DNA from: Saccharothrix sp.
GTDB lineage: Bacteria; Actinomycetota; Actinomycetes; Mycobacteriales; Pseudonocardiaceae
DNA length: 64,000 nucleotides
Assembly (NCBI RefSeq): GCF_031180885.1
Contig: NZ_JAPSLK010000008.1
Coordinates: forward strand, 124,001-188,000
Direction of reading: 5' to 3'
Under the pieces are notes generated by a model. That model saw only the letters and a list, made by a program, of their open reading frames with translations, did not search any database and was not told the origin of the DNA. The position numbers and the translations under genes are program-made. Below are positions 53,022-61,112 of this stretch, one piece after another. Numbering within the stretch: position 1 is the first letter of the stretch; every line of letters begins with the position of its first letter.

Positions 53022-53828
53022 TCAGGAAGCGACGGCGACTCGCTGGCGGCGCAGCGGCACGACCATCGGCGTGCCCGTCTCCGGGTCCTCGATCACGCGG
53101 CACGGCAGGCCGAACACGTCCTCCACCAGCTCTGCCGTCACCACGTCCGCCGGGTCGCCCTGCGCCACCACGCCCTCGCCCGGCTTCATGGCGATCAGGT
53201 GCGTGGCGTACCGGCACGCCTGGTTGAGGTCGTGCAGCACCGCGACCAGCGTGTGCCCGCCGTCCTCGTGCAGGTCGGCGCACAGGTCGAGCACCTCGAT
53301 CTGGTGCGCGATGTCCAGGAACGTCGTCGGCTCGTCCAGCAGCAGGATCGACGTCTGCTGCGCGAGCACCATCGCGAGCCACACCCGCTGCCGCTGCCCG
53401 CCGGACAGCTCGTCGACCTGCCGGTCCGCCAGGTTGTGCACGCCGGTCAGCCGCATCGCCTCGGCGGTGATCCCCTCGTCCTCCGGCGACCACTGCCGCA
53501 GCAACCCCTGGTGCGGGTACCGGCCGCGCGCGACCAGCTCCCCCACCGTGATCCCGCCGGGCGCGATGGACGACTGCGGCAGCAGCCCCAGCCTCCGCGC
53601 GACCTCCTTCGAGCGGTAGGACGCGATCGCCGCGCCGTCCAGGTAGACGGTGCCCGCGCGCGGCTTGAGCATCCGCGCCAGCGCCTTGAGCAGCGTGGAC
53701 TTCCCGCACGCGTTCGGGCCGACGATGACGGTGAACGACCCGTTCGGGATCTCCACGTCCAAGCCGGTGGCCACCAGCCGTTCGTCGTAGGCCAGCGTCA
53801 GGCCCTCGCCGCGCAACCGAGCCGTCAT
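53022..53828 (-). CDS. iron-siderophore ABC transporter ATP-binding protein (FecE/FepC type)
   Basis: The 268-residue ATPase has Walker A VIVGPNACGKSTLLKALA, Q-loop LGLLPQSSIAPGG, signature DELSGGQRQRVWLAMVLAQ, Walker B ILLLDEPTTFLDIAH and switch His in LHDLNQACRYA. The sequence is that of the FecE/FepC/FhuC family. It energises uptake of a ferric siderophore; its permease and binding protein are not in the window. An iron box precedes it at 53853-53871, so it should be repressed by IdeR/DmdR1 in iron-replete cells. Confidence 0.94.
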   Translation of the reverse strand: MTARLRGEGLTLAYDERLVATGLDVEIPNGSFTVIVGPNACGKSTLLKALARMLKPRAGTVYLDGAAIASYRSKEVARRLGLLPQSSIAPGGITVGELVARGRYPHQGLLRQWSPEDEGITAEAMRLTGVHNLADRQVDELSGGQRQRVWLAMVLAQQTSILLLDEPTTFLDIAHQIEVLDLCADLHEDGGHTLVAVLHDLNQACRYATHLIAMKPGEGVVAQGDPADVVTAELVEDVFGLPCRVIEDPETGTPMVVPLRRQRVAVAS

Positions 53829-53852
53829 CCACCCGCTCCCTGGTCCGAACGT

Positions 53853-53871
53853 TTAGGCGAGGCTAACCGAA
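53853..53871. promoter_or_regulatory. iron box (IdeR/DmdR1-type operator)
   Basis: TTAGGCGAGGCTAACCGAA matches the 19-bp consensus TTAGGTTAGGCTAACCTAA at 16 positions. It lies 25 bp upstream of the siderophore ABC ATPase start. Confidence 0.75.
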
Positions 53872-53928
53872 CACCGGCCCGTTGTGGAGCCCGACCCCTC
53901 GACCGGAGAACATCAGTCCACAAAGGAC

Positions 53929-55248
53929 CTAACTGCTGGTCGCCGCGTACGCGGGCTGCTCCGGCACGGCCGGCTCCCGGCGCTCCAGCACCGACGACAG
54001 GATCTCCGCCACCCGCACGGACGTGTTGGACAGCAGCGACGACGAGATGCCGTGCGTGTGCTCGGTCCCGCCCTGCAGGTAGAGCCCGCCCTCGACGCCG
54101 TCGTCCGTGGCGACCCGGTAGTCCCGCCCGACCCGCAGCCGACCGTCCGCGTCCCGCCGGCACCGCCCCGCCAGCTCCCCCAGCAGGTCCGACGGGTCCG
54201 CCTCGCGGTACCCGGTGGCGTAGACGATCGCGTCCGCCTCCAGCACCTCCCGCTCACCGCTGGACAGCGACTCCACGGTCACCCGAACGCCGTCCGCCGT
54301 CTCCACCAGATCGGCGATCCGGGACAGGTTGAGCACCCTCAGCCGCCGCACGCCCAGCACCTTCTCCCGGTACACCCGGCGGTACAGCTCGGCGATCAGG
54401 TCGTTGTCCACCACGGCGTAGTTGGTGTTGGCGTGGTAGCCCATGAGCTTGCGCTTCACGTCCTCGGGCGCGGCGTAGAAGTCGTCCACCGCGTCCGGGT
54501 CGAAGATCCGGTTGGCGAACGAGCTGTCGTCGGCCGGGCTGTACCCGTACCGCGCGAACACCGCGCACACCTCCGCACCCCGGAACCGCTCGTGCAGGTG
54601 AGCCGTGATCTCGGCCCCGCTCTGCCCCGCGCCGACCACGACCAGCCGCCGCGGGTCGGTCAGCGCCTCGACCTTCTGCAGGAAGTCCCGGTTGTGCCAC
54701 ACCCGTTCGGACGCCTCGACCCCGTCCGGCAGGCTCGCCCGCAACCCGGTCGCCAGCACCAGGTTCCGCGCCCGCCGCACCTCGACCTCGCCGGTGGACG
54801 TGCGCGACCGGACGTCGAAGTGCGTCACCACCCCGTCCTCGACGACCGGCCGCACGGACACCACCTCGTGGTCGTAGGACACCAGGTCGTCGACCTGCTC
54901 GGCGGCCCACTCGAAGTAGTCGTGGAACTCCACGCGCAGCGGGAACAGGTTCTTGTGGTTGACGAAGTCGACCAGCCGGCCCTTGCCGTGCAGGTAGTTC
55001 AGGAAGCTGAAGGGGCTGGTCGGGTTCCGCAGCGTCACCAGGTCCTTGAGGAACGACACCTGCATGGTCGCGTCGTCCAGCAGCATCCCGCGGTGCCAGC
55101 CGAAGCGGGGCTGGCGCTCCAGGAAGTGGGCGGTCACCACGTCTTCGGGGCGCGCGGCGGCGTTGTACTCGGTGACGGCGATCGCGAGCGCCAGGTTCGA
55201 GGGCCCGAAGCCGACGCCGAGGACGTCGAAGACAGGTGGCTGTGGCAT
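53929..55248 (-). CDS. L-ornithine/L-lysine N-monooxygenase for hydroxamate siderophore
   Basis: The 439-residue flavoenzyme has FAD motif VLGVGFGPSNLALAIA, the family-typical MLLDDATMQVSFLKDLVTLR, NADPH motif LVVVGAGQSGAEITAHL and C-terminal DAIVYATGYREADPS. NHKNLFPLRVEFHDYFEW is closer to ornithine N5-hydroxylases such as CchB/SidA than to lysine enzymes, though I cannot prove substrate. It makes the N-hydroxylated amino acid for a hydroxamate siderophore; the assembly enzyme is not in the window. Two iron boxes lie upstream, and the ABC ATPase gene follows on the same strand. Confidence 0.94.
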   Translation of the reverse strand: MPQPPVFDVLGVGFGPSNLALAIAVTEYNAAARPEDVVTAHFLERQPRFGWHRGMLLDDATMQVSFLKDLVTLRNPTSPFSFLNYLHGKGRLVDFVNHKNLFPLRVEFHDYFEWAAEQVDDLVSYDHEVVSVRPVVEDGVVTHFDVRSRTSTGEVEVRRARNLVLATGLRASLPDGVEASERVWHNRDFLQKVEALTDPRRLVVVGAGQSGAEITAHLHERFRGAEVCAVFARYGYSPADDSSFANRIFDPDAVDDFYAAPEDVKRKLMGYHANTNYAVVDNDLIAELYRRVYREKVLGVRRLRVLNLSRIADLVETADGVRVTVESLSSGEREVLEADAIVYATGYREADPSDLLGELAGRCRRDADGRLRVGRDYRVATDDGVEGGLYLQGGTEHTHGISSSLLSNTSVRVAEILSSVLERREPAVPEQPAYAATSS

Positions 55249-55283
55249 GGCTGTCCCATCGGTGCGACAACAGGAGATCGAAC

Positions 55284-55302
55284 TTTGGTTACCCTAACCT
55301 AA
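55284..55302. promoter_or_regulatory. iron box upstream of the N-monooxygenase gene, proximal
   Basis: TTTGGTTACCCTAACCTAA matches the 19-bp iron-box palindrome at 17 positions. It is 36 bp upstream of the monooxygenase start. Confidence 0.82.
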
Positions 55303-55341
55303 GTCCGCGCACGGTGGGAGTGATCCGGACCTCTCCAGAGA

Positions 55342-55360
55342 TTAGGCTAGCCTCACCTTC
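55342..55360. promoter_or_regulatory. iron box upstream of the N-monooxygenase gene, distal
   Basis: TTAGGCTAGCCTCACCTTC matches the consensus at 15 of 19 positions, about 58 bp beyond the proximal box. Two boxes suggest tighter or cooperative repression. Confidence 0.6.
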
Positions 55361-55558
55361 CGCATCGGTGAAAGGGCACTTCGGAGGACGCCCCACACCC
55401 GGTCGGCCCAACGCAGGTCCAGCGCCGGTCGCCTCTCGGTCCCGCCGTCTGCCCTGCGTCGGCCCACCGTCGATCCCGCACCGGCCCCGCCGTCGGTCCC
55501 GCGTCGGTCCAAGGCCGGTCCAGGCTTGGTCCCTCGTCGGTCCGAAGTGGACGCCGGA
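55361..55558. repeat. degenerate GTCGGTCC-rich stretch downstream of the LacI gene
   Basis: Between about 55400 and 55550 the motif (C/G)GTCGGTCC(C/A/G) or close variants recurs roughly every 10-15 bp. No gene is convincing. It separates the LacI-family gene from the siderophore promoter. Confidence 0.45.
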
Positions 55559-56545
55559 TCAGGCCGACCGGCGCGGGACCAGGGTGGTCGGCAGGACGGC
55601 GGGCTCGGGCGGCAGGGCGTTGCCGTCGAGGCGGGACAGCAGCATCCGCGCGGCCGTGCCGCCCATCTCGCGCATCGGCTGGCGGACGGTGGTCAACTCG
55701 GTGTGCGCGGCGACCGGTATGTCGTCGAACCCGACCACCGCCACATCCCCGGGCACCGCACGACCCGCCGCCTGCAACACCCGGATCACGCCGAGCGCCG
55801 AGAGGTCGTTGTGCGCGAACACCGCGTCGAACGGCAACCCCGAGCCCAGCAACTTCTCCGCCGCCACCGCGGCCCGGTCGGTGCTGAAGTCGCCCTCGAC
55901 CACCAGTCGGGGATCGACGTGGACGTCCTGCTCGGCCAACGCGTCGAGGAACCCGTCCAGCCGCTCCTTGACGCACCCGAAGGTCAACGGCCCGGTGACC
56001 ACCGCGAATCGGCGACGCCCAGCCGCCACCAGGTGCCGCGCCGCGTCCCGCGCCCCTTCCCGGTTGGTGGTCGCGACCGAGGGGAACCCCGGCCGGCTGC
56101 CCCGGTCGTCGATCATGACGACCGGGAGGCCCTGGGTGTGCAGGGTCTCGATGTAGCTCAAGGTGTCCGGCGGCTCGATGACCAGCAGCCCGTCGAACGC
56201 CTTCGCCGACACGTGACTCGCGAACTGCGCCAACGACTCCGCACCCCGGTTGACGGTGTAGAGCAGCAGCCCGTACCCCTCAGCCTCGACCTCGTCGACC
56301 GCGCCCTGCACGACTTCGCTGGTCCACGGCCAGGTCAACGAGGGCACCAACATGCCCACGGTCCGCGCCCGGCCGCGCGCCAACCCGACGGCCCGGGCGC
56401 TGGGCACGTAGCCGACGTCCGCGATGACCTGCCGCACGCGGGCGGCCGTGGCCGCGTCGACGTCGGGTTTGCCGTTGAGCACGCGGGACACGGTCGCCTT
56501 GCTCACCTGGGCGCGTTGGGCGACTTCGGCGATCGTGACTCGCAC
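55559..56545 (-). CDS. LacI-family transcriptional repressor
   Basis: The 328-residue protein starts with the LacI helix-turn-helix, TIAEVAQRAQVSKATVSRVL followed by NGKPDV, then the sugar-binding core (VGMLVPSLTWPWTSEVVQGA, DGLLVIEPPD, DAVFAHNDLSALGVIRVL, DVAVVGFDDIPVAAHTELTT). It should bind a sugar and repress sugar-use genes. No sugar transporter is adjacent. The two CCGG-centred sites just upstream are probably its own operators. Confidence 0.92.
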   Translation of the reverse strand: MRVTIAEVAQRAQVSKATVSRVLNGKPDVDAATAARVRQVIADVGYVPSARAVGLARGRARTVGMLVPSLTWPWTSEVVQGAVDEVEAEGYGLLLYTVNRGAESLAQFASHVSAKAFDGLLVIEPPDTLSYIETLHTQGLPVVMIDDRGSRPGFPSVATTNREGARDAARHLVAAGRRRFAVVTGPLTFGCVKERLDGFLDALAEQDVHVDPRLVVEGDFSTDRAAVAAEKLLGSGLPFDAVFAHNDLSALGVIRVLQAAGRAVPGDVAVVGFDDIPVAAHTELTTVRQPMREMGGTAARMLLSRLDGNALPPEPAVLPTTLVPRRSA

Positions 56546-56577
56546 TGGACACTCCCCACGACGTTGTGGATGTCATC

Positions 56578-56603
56578 CGGAACCGGTACCGAAACCGGTT
56601 ACG
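56578..56603. promoter_or_regulatory. paired LacI-type operators
   Basis: CGGAACCGGTACCG (56578-56591) and CGAAACCGGTTACG (56590-56603) are imperfect palindromes centred on CCGG, the symmetry expected of LacI-family sites. They begin 33 bp upstream of the repressor start, consistent with autoregulation. Confidence 0.6.
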
Positions 56604-56952
56604 ACCACGTAGTGAACCGCGCCCGACACACAGGGTCAAGGCCTGTTCACACCTGCGGCCCACCCCCGACCAGGCGAGCGGTCGAGGCAGAGGGGACGCC
56701 GAGCCGGACGGGCTGGCGGGCCGGGCGAGTTGGCGGAGCCGGGCGGGGTTGCCGGGCCGGAGGGTCAAGCAGGTCGGGGAGCAAGCCGGGTGGGTCGGGC
56801 GCCGAGTGGACCACGCTGTGCCCGCGCGGCCGGGGCGGGTGAGTGCGGCCGGGCCGGGATAGCGCCGCGGGGGCGAGGTAGTGCGGCCGAGGTGGGTGGG
56901 TTAGTGGGTCGGCGGGGCTTGGGGTGCCGACCCCGGTCGAGTACCCGAGTTG
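56604..56952. other. gene-poor GC-rich gap
   Basis: About 350 bp between the LacI gene and the small leftward gene. The plus strand from 56680 to 56940 is strongly G-rich (CGGGCCGGG-like runs) and open frames here are low-complexity Gly/Arg/Pro. I see no RNA gene or terminator that I would name. Confidence 0.4.
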
Positions 56953-57189
56953 CTAAGCCAGCAGGGCCAGGCCGGCCGGGGTGATCTCCGCCGGGACCCA
57001 CGGACCGTCACCACCCCGCCCCGCCGGACGGACCAGTCCGGCATGGGCCAACTGGCGGGCGGTTACCTGGTCGCTGCACAGCAGCCCGTCGACCCGCAGG
57101 TCGGGTTCCTGACTGTGCGTCACTTCGGCACGGCCGGCCGCGACGGCCCGCAGGACCGCCCGCGCTCGGTGGGTCAGTTCGTCGTCCAT
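56953..57189 (-). CDS. small uncharacterised protein
   Basis: A 78-residue product from ATG 57189: DDELTHRARAVLRAVAAGRA, CSDQVTARQLAHAGLVRP and PAEITPAGLALLA. The helix-rich start and ITPAGLALL ending resemble a short winged-helix module, but I do not recognise the family. It is divergent from the MOSC gene. Confidence 0.6.
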   Translation of the reverse strand: MDDELTHRARAVLRAVAAGRAEVTHSQEPDLRVDGLLCSDQVTARQLAHAGLVRPAGRGGDGPWVPAEITPAGLALLA

Positions 57190-57272
57190 GATCTTTCACC
57201 GTCGTTCCACAGGGCTTGCAACGGCTTTATCGCCGCGACCCCGCGAAGTCTTACCGTTTAGGCTCACCGATC

Positions 57273-57812
57273 ATGGGGACAGTCGAAGCAGTGAGCCGTA
57301 GCGCGGAGTACACGTTCACCAAACCGAACGAGGACGCCATCCGACTCGTCGCGGGCCTCGGCGTCGACGGCGACGTCCACGCGGGCGAACTGGTCAAGCA
57401 CCGCTCCCGCGTCCGCCGTGACCCCACGCAACCGAACCTGCGCCAAGTCCACCTCATGCACGCCGAGCTCCACGACGAACTCAACGCCCTCGGCTTCGAC
57501 GTCACCCCCGGCGCGCTGGGCGAGAACGTCACCACCCGCGGCGTCGACCTCCTGGCCCTGCCCACCGGGACCCTGCTGCACCTCGGACGAAGTGCGATCG
57601 TCGAGGTGACCGGGCTGCGCAACCCGTGCCCGCAGATCGACGCCTTCGAAGACGGCCTGCTCAAGCACGTCGTGGGCCGCGACGCCGAAGGCAACCTCGT
57701 CCGCAAGGCGGGCATCATGTCGATCGTCCTGGTCGGCGGCGAAGTCCGTCCCGGCGACCCGATCCGCGTCGAACTCCCGGCCGCCCCGCACACCCCGCTC
57801 CAGCCGGTCTGA
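57273..57812 (+). CDS. MOSC-domain protein
   Basis: The 179-residue protein from ATG 57273 is a stand-alone MOSC domain: GLGVDGDVHAGELVKHRSRV, RQVHLMHAELHDELN, LGENVTTRGVDLLALPTG and the conserved Cys in VTGLRNPCPQIDAFEDGLL. MOSC domains handle sulfur on molybdenum cofactor or N-hydroxylated substrates (YiiM-like). The stop overlaps the next SDR start (TGATG), so the two are made together. Confidence 0.9.
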   Translation: MGTVEAVSRSAEYTFTKPNEDAIRLVAGLGVDGDVHAGELVKHRSRVRRDPTQPNLRQVHLMHAELHDELNALGFDVTPGALGENVTTRGVDLLALPTGTLLHLGRSAIVEVTGLRNPCPQIDAFEDGLLKHVVGRDAEGNLVRKAGIMSIVLVGGEVRPGDPIRVELPAAPHTPLQPV

Positions 57813-58507
57813 TGGACCTCACCGGCACCACCGTCCTGGTCACCGGCGCCAGCGGCGGCATCGGGGCGGGAGTCGCGCGTCGGTTCGCCGAGGCCGGGGC
57901 GACGGTACTCAAGCACGCACACCGGGCGGACGGCGATTTCCTGCGCGCCGACCTGACCGACGAACGCGCCTGCGCGGACCTGTTCGCCGAAGCCACCGGC
58001 ACGCTCAACGCCGTCGTGAACTGCGCGGGCGTCCAACCCGACCAGGACCTCGACGGCATGACGGTCGCCGACTGGCGCGCGGTCGTCGACACCAACCTGG
58101 TCAGCGCCTTCGCCATCACCCAGGCGGCGGCGAAGGCAATGCGCGACAACGGCGGCTCGATCACGCACATCGCGTCCATCCAAGGCACCCAACCCGCCGC
58201 CGGCCACGCCCACTACTGCGCCTCGAAAGCCGCGCTGATCATGCACGCCCGAACCGCCGCGCTGGAGTACGGCCGGTTCGGCATCCGGGTCAACACCGTG
58301 TCGCCGGGCCTGATCGACCGACCCGGCCTCGCCGACGCCTGGCCCGACGGGGTCGCCCGCTGGCACGCCGCCGCACCGCTCGGCCGCCTGGGCACACCCG
58401 AGGACGTCGGCGACGCGTGCGTCTTCCTGGCCTCGCCCTACGCCCGCTGGATCACGGGGCACGACCTCGTGGTGGACGGCGGGATGAGCGCGCGGCCTAC
58501 CTGGTGA
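57812..58507 (+). CDS. short-chain dehydrogenase/reductase coupled to MOSC gene
   Basis: A 231-residue classical SDR: VLVTGASGGIGAGVARRF, VVNCAGVQPDQD, Ser in ITHIASIQGTQPAAGH and AHYCASKAALIMHAR (YxxxK), with a C-terminal ITGHDLVVDGGMSARPT. The substrate is unknown. Coupling to a MOSC protein is the only contextual hint. A strong hairpin follows at 58516. Confidence 0.88.
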   Translation: MDLTGTTVLVTGASGGIGAGVARRFAEAGATVLKHAHRADGDFLRADLTDERACADLFAEATGTLNAVVNCAGVQPDQDLDGMTVADWRAVVDTNLVSAFAITQAAAKAMRDNGGSITHIASIQGTQPAAGHAHYCASKAALIMHARTAALEYGRFGIRVNTVSPGLIDRPGLADAWPDGVARWHAAAPLGRLGTPEDVGDACVFLASPYARWITGHDLVVDGGMSARPTW

Positions 58508-58515
58508 GACGTATA

Positions 58516-58576
58516 CGAGGTGTTGGACGATCGCGTTGAAAAAGGGCTCGGAAATACGCGAGCGTCCAACACCTCG
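58516..58576. terminator. 20-bp inverted repeat between convergent genes
   Basis: Arms 58516-58535 and 58557-58576 are reverse complements at 19 of 20 positions (the first 14 perfect: CGAGGTGTTGGACG), with a 21-bp AT-richer loop. It lies between the stops of the SDR gene and pcaC, 8 and 6 bp away, so it likely terminates both transcripts. Confidence 0.75.
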
Positions 58577-58582
58577 ACATGG

Positions 58583-59020
58583 TCATTCCGCCAGGATCGG
58601 CTGGGCGACGGCGAACGCGCGGTTGGCGGCGGGAACGCCCGCGTAGACGGCGACCTGGAGCAGGACCTCCTTGATCTCGTCGCGGGTCAGGCCGTTGCGC
58701 AGGGCGGCGCGGACGTGCATGGCGAGTTCCGCGTCGTGGCCGAGGGTGGCGAGCATGGCCAGGGTGATGCAGGAGCGGGTCCGGCGGTCGAGGCCGGGGC
58801 GGGTCCAGATCTCGCCCCAGGCGTAGCGGGTGATGAGGTCCTGGAAGTCCGCGGTGAACTCGTCGGTGCGCGCGATCGCCCGGTCCACGTGCTCGTCGCC
58901 GAGCACCTCGCGGCGCACCCGCATGCCGTCCGCCCGCACCCGCGCGCCGTCCGCCCCCGCCCGCATGTCGTCCGCCTGCGTCCGCATGCCGTCTGCCCCT
59001 GGCAGCGTGTCGTCGGTCAT
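58583..59020 (-). CDS. pcaC: 4-carboxymuconolactone decarboxylase (PcaC)
   Basis: The 145-residue enzyme decarboxylates 4-carboxymuconolactone to the enol-lactone in the beta-ketoadipate pathway. The AhpD-like core is TPRGLDRRTRSC-like: IWTRPGLDRRTRSCITLAML, HDAELAMHVRAALRNGL and EIKEVLLQVAVYAGVPAAN. The first about 35 residues are four imperfect 7-residue repeats (A-D-G-M-R-x-x) that the family lacks. Start ATG 59020 overlaps the pcaD stop. It is the last gene of the operon; many actinomycetes fuse it to pcaD, here it is separate. Confidence 0.93.
   Translation of the reverse strand: MTDDTLPGADGMRTQADDMRAGADGARVRADGMRVRREVLGDEHVDRAIARTDEFTADFQDLITRYAWGEIWTRPGLDRRTRSCITLAMLATLGHDAELAMHVRAALRNGLTRDEIKEVLLQVAVYAGVPAANRAFAVAQPILAE
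58920..59003 (-). repeat. 21-bp in-frame tandem repeat at the start of pcaC
   Basis: Four units of 21 bp (58920, 58941, 58962, 58983) with core CGC(A/G)(T/C)G(C/T)CGTC encode A-D-(G/D)-(M/A)-R-x-x heptads before the conserved PcaC domain. Confidence 0.8.
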
Positions 59021-59775
59021 CGGGCCGCCAAGTGGTCGAGGAGGATGGCGGTCACGGCGTCGGCGGCCTCGACGTTGGCCAGGTGGGCGGCGTCGACCGT
59101 GTGGAGGACCGCGTCGGGGATGGCGTCGGCGATCTGGCGCTGGTGTTCCGGCGGGGTCGCGATGTCGTGCCGGCCCGCGATGACCGCGGTCGGGGCCTCG
59201 ATCGCGGGGAGGACCGAGCGGAGGTCGAGGGCGGCCAGGGCGTCGCAGCAGGAGGCGTAGCCCTCATCGTCCACAGTGGACACCATGGTCTCGAAGGTCC
59301 GGATCACGTCGGGGTTGCGGGCCGCGAAGTCCTCGGTGAACCAGCGGCTCACGGCCACGGCCGCGATGGAGGAGGTGCCGGCGGCGCGGACCGCGGCGGC
59401 GCGGTCGTGCCAGGGTTGGGCGGAGGCGAAGGCGGCGGTGGTGCAGCACAGGACCAGGCGGTCGATGCGTTCCGGGGCGTGGCCTGCGAGCCACATGCCG
59501 ACCATGGCGCCCAGGGAGACGCCGGCGTAGGAGACGCGGGACAGGCCGAGTGTGTCCAGGAGTTCCAGGACGTCGTCGGCAAGGTCGTCCAAGCGGTACG
59601 GGCCCGGGGTGGTCGGGGTGCCGCCGTGGCCGCGGTGGTCGAAGCGCAGGACGCGGAAGCGCTCGACGAGGGCGGGGAGTTGGGCGTCCCACAGGGCGGT
59701 GGTGGTGCCCAGGGAGTTGCCCAGGACCAGGACGGGGGCGTCCGGTGGGCCGGTGAGGTCGTGGTGGAGGGTCAT
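59017..59775 (-). CDS. pcaD: 3-oxoadipate enol-lactonase (PcaD)
   Basis: The 252-residue alpha/beta-hydrolase opens 3-oxoadipate enol-lactone to 3-oxoadipate. Landmarks are VLVLGNSLGTTTALWDAQL, FRVLRFDHRGHGGTPT, nucleophile elbow SYAGVSLGAMVGMWL, acid Asp in AVIAGRHDIATPPEHQ and His in DAAHLANVEAAD. Start ATG 59775 overlaps the pcaB stop and its own stop overlaps pcaC. All expected residues are present. Confidence 0.94.
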   Translation of the reverse strand: MTLHHDLTGPPDAPVLVLGNSLGTTTALWDAQLPALVERFRVLRFDHRGHGGTPTTPGPYRLDDLADDVLELLDTLGLSRVSYAGVSLGAMVGMWLAGHAPERIDRLVLCCTTAAFASAQPWHDRAAAVRAAGTSSIAAVAVSRWFTEDFAARNPDVIRTFETMVSTVDDEGYASCCDALAALDLRSVLPAIEAPTAVIAGRHDIATPPEHQRQIADAIPDAVLHTVDAAHLANVEAADAVTAILLDHLAAR

Positions 59776-61112
59776 CGGCCGGGCCTTTCGCGGTGTGCGG
59801 CGAGCGCGCGGTCGACGAACTCGCCGGCGCTGCCGATGTAGCCCGCCGGGTCCAGGGCCTCCGCGATCTCCTCGGGGGACAGGTCGATGCGCAGGTCCGC
59901 CTCCAGCGCGACGCGCAGGGAACGGCCGGACAGCACCGCCGTGCGGCACACCTCGGCGACCAGGTCCTGGGCCTCGGCGCGGCCGATGCGGGCGGCCAGG
60001 CGGACGGCGACGTTCTCGGCCATCAGCAGGCCGCCGGTCAGCTCCAGGTTCCGCCGCATCCGGTCCGGGTCGACGCGCAGCCGGGACAGCAGCTCCCGCA
60101 CGCCGCGCACCCCGCCGCCGACGAGTCTCAGCAGCTCGGTGACGGTCTGCCACTCGCTGTGCCAGGCGCCGACCGCGCGCTCGTGCTCCTGGGCCATCGC
60201 GGACAGCACGGTCGAGACGAGCGCGGGGACGCGGCGGGCGCAGGCGTTGACCAGGACGGCGCGCACCGGGTTGTGCTTGTGCGGCATGGCGGACGACGTG
60301 CCGCCCTCGGCCTCGGCGACCTCCGCGACCTCGGTCTGGGCGAGCAGCACGACGTCCTGCGCGATCTTGGCCAGCACGCCGGACACCGCGCCCAGCGCGC
60401 CCGCCAGTTCGGCGATGCGGGTCCGGTTGGTGTGCCACGGGATCAGCGGCGCGGCCAGGCCGAGTTGGGCGGCGAGCTGGTCGGTCAGGCTGGGGTCGTT
60501 GACCGCGGCCAGGGTGCCCGCCGCGCCGCCGAACTGGACGGCCAGGCGCTCGTGCCGGACGCGGGTGAGGTTGTCGACGGCCTCGTCCACGGCCACCAGC
60601 CAGCCCGCGCACTTGAGGCCGAACGTGGTGGGCAGCGCGTGCTGGGCGAGCGTGCGGCCCGCGATGAGGGTGTCGCGGTGGCGCTGGGCGAGCCGTTCGC
60701 ACTCCTTGGCGACGCCGCGCAGGCCGTCCAGGACCGGTCCCAGCGCGCGGAACGCGACCAGGGACAGGGCGGTGTCCAGCACGTCCTGGCTGGTCGCTCC
60801 GTTGTGCACGGCGGCCTTGCCCTCAGCCGTGACGTGCGCGCCGATCGCCCGCACCAGCGGCACGACCGGGGTGCCCGAGGTCAGCGCGCCGGCGCCGAGT
60901 TCGGCCGGGTCGTAGTGGCCGACGTCGATCGCCGTCACGACCATCCGCGCCGCCTCCTCGGACACGATGCCCGCGCGGGCCTGCACGATCGCCAGCGCGC
61001 GTTCGAAGTCGAGCATCGCCCGCAGCCACGCCCCGTCGCTGATCTCGGCCTCCACGGCCGGGTCGGTGAACAGCGGGCCGAACAGGTCAGACGTCGAAGA
61101 AGACGGTTTCAT
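59772..61112 (-). CDS. pcaB: 3-carboxy-cis,cis-muconate cycloisomerase (PcaB)
   Basis: The 446-residue fumarase/aspartase-superfamily enzyme cyclises 3-carboxymuconate to 4-carboxymuconolactone. The signature GGTSSAMPHKHNPVRAVL, and HNGATSQDVLDTALSL earlier, are decisive. It starts at ATG 61112, overlapping the end of pcaG by 26 bp. The length and order of motifs are normal. Confidence 0.95.
   Translation of the reverse strand: MKPSSSTSDLFGPLFTDPAVEAEISDGAWLRAMLDFERALAIVQARAGIVSEEAARMVVTAIDVGHYDPAELGAGALTSGTPVVPLVRAIGAHVTAEGKAAVHNGATSQDVLDTALSLVAFRALGPVLDGLRGVAKECERLAQRHRDTLIAGRTLAQHALPTTFGLKCAGWLVAVDEAVDNLTRVRHERLAVQFGGAAGTLAAVNDPSLTDQLAAQLGLAAPLIPWHTNRTRIAELAGALGAVSGVLAKIAQDVVLLAQTEVAEVAEAEGGTSSAMPHKHNPVRAVLVNACARRVPALVSTVLSAMAQEHERAVGAWHSEWQTVTELLRLVGGGVRGVRELLSRLRVDPDRMRRNLELTGGLLMAENVAVRLAARIGRAEAQDLVAEVCRTAVLSGRSLRVALEADLRIDLSPEEIAEALDPAGYIGSAGEFVDRALAAHRERPGR

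Noticed and set aside
57252-57272. TTTAGGCTCACC just before the MOSC gene as a further iron box
   Set aside because: Only one half and the centre fit; the other half-site reads ACCGT instead of TTAGG. It is too weak to call.
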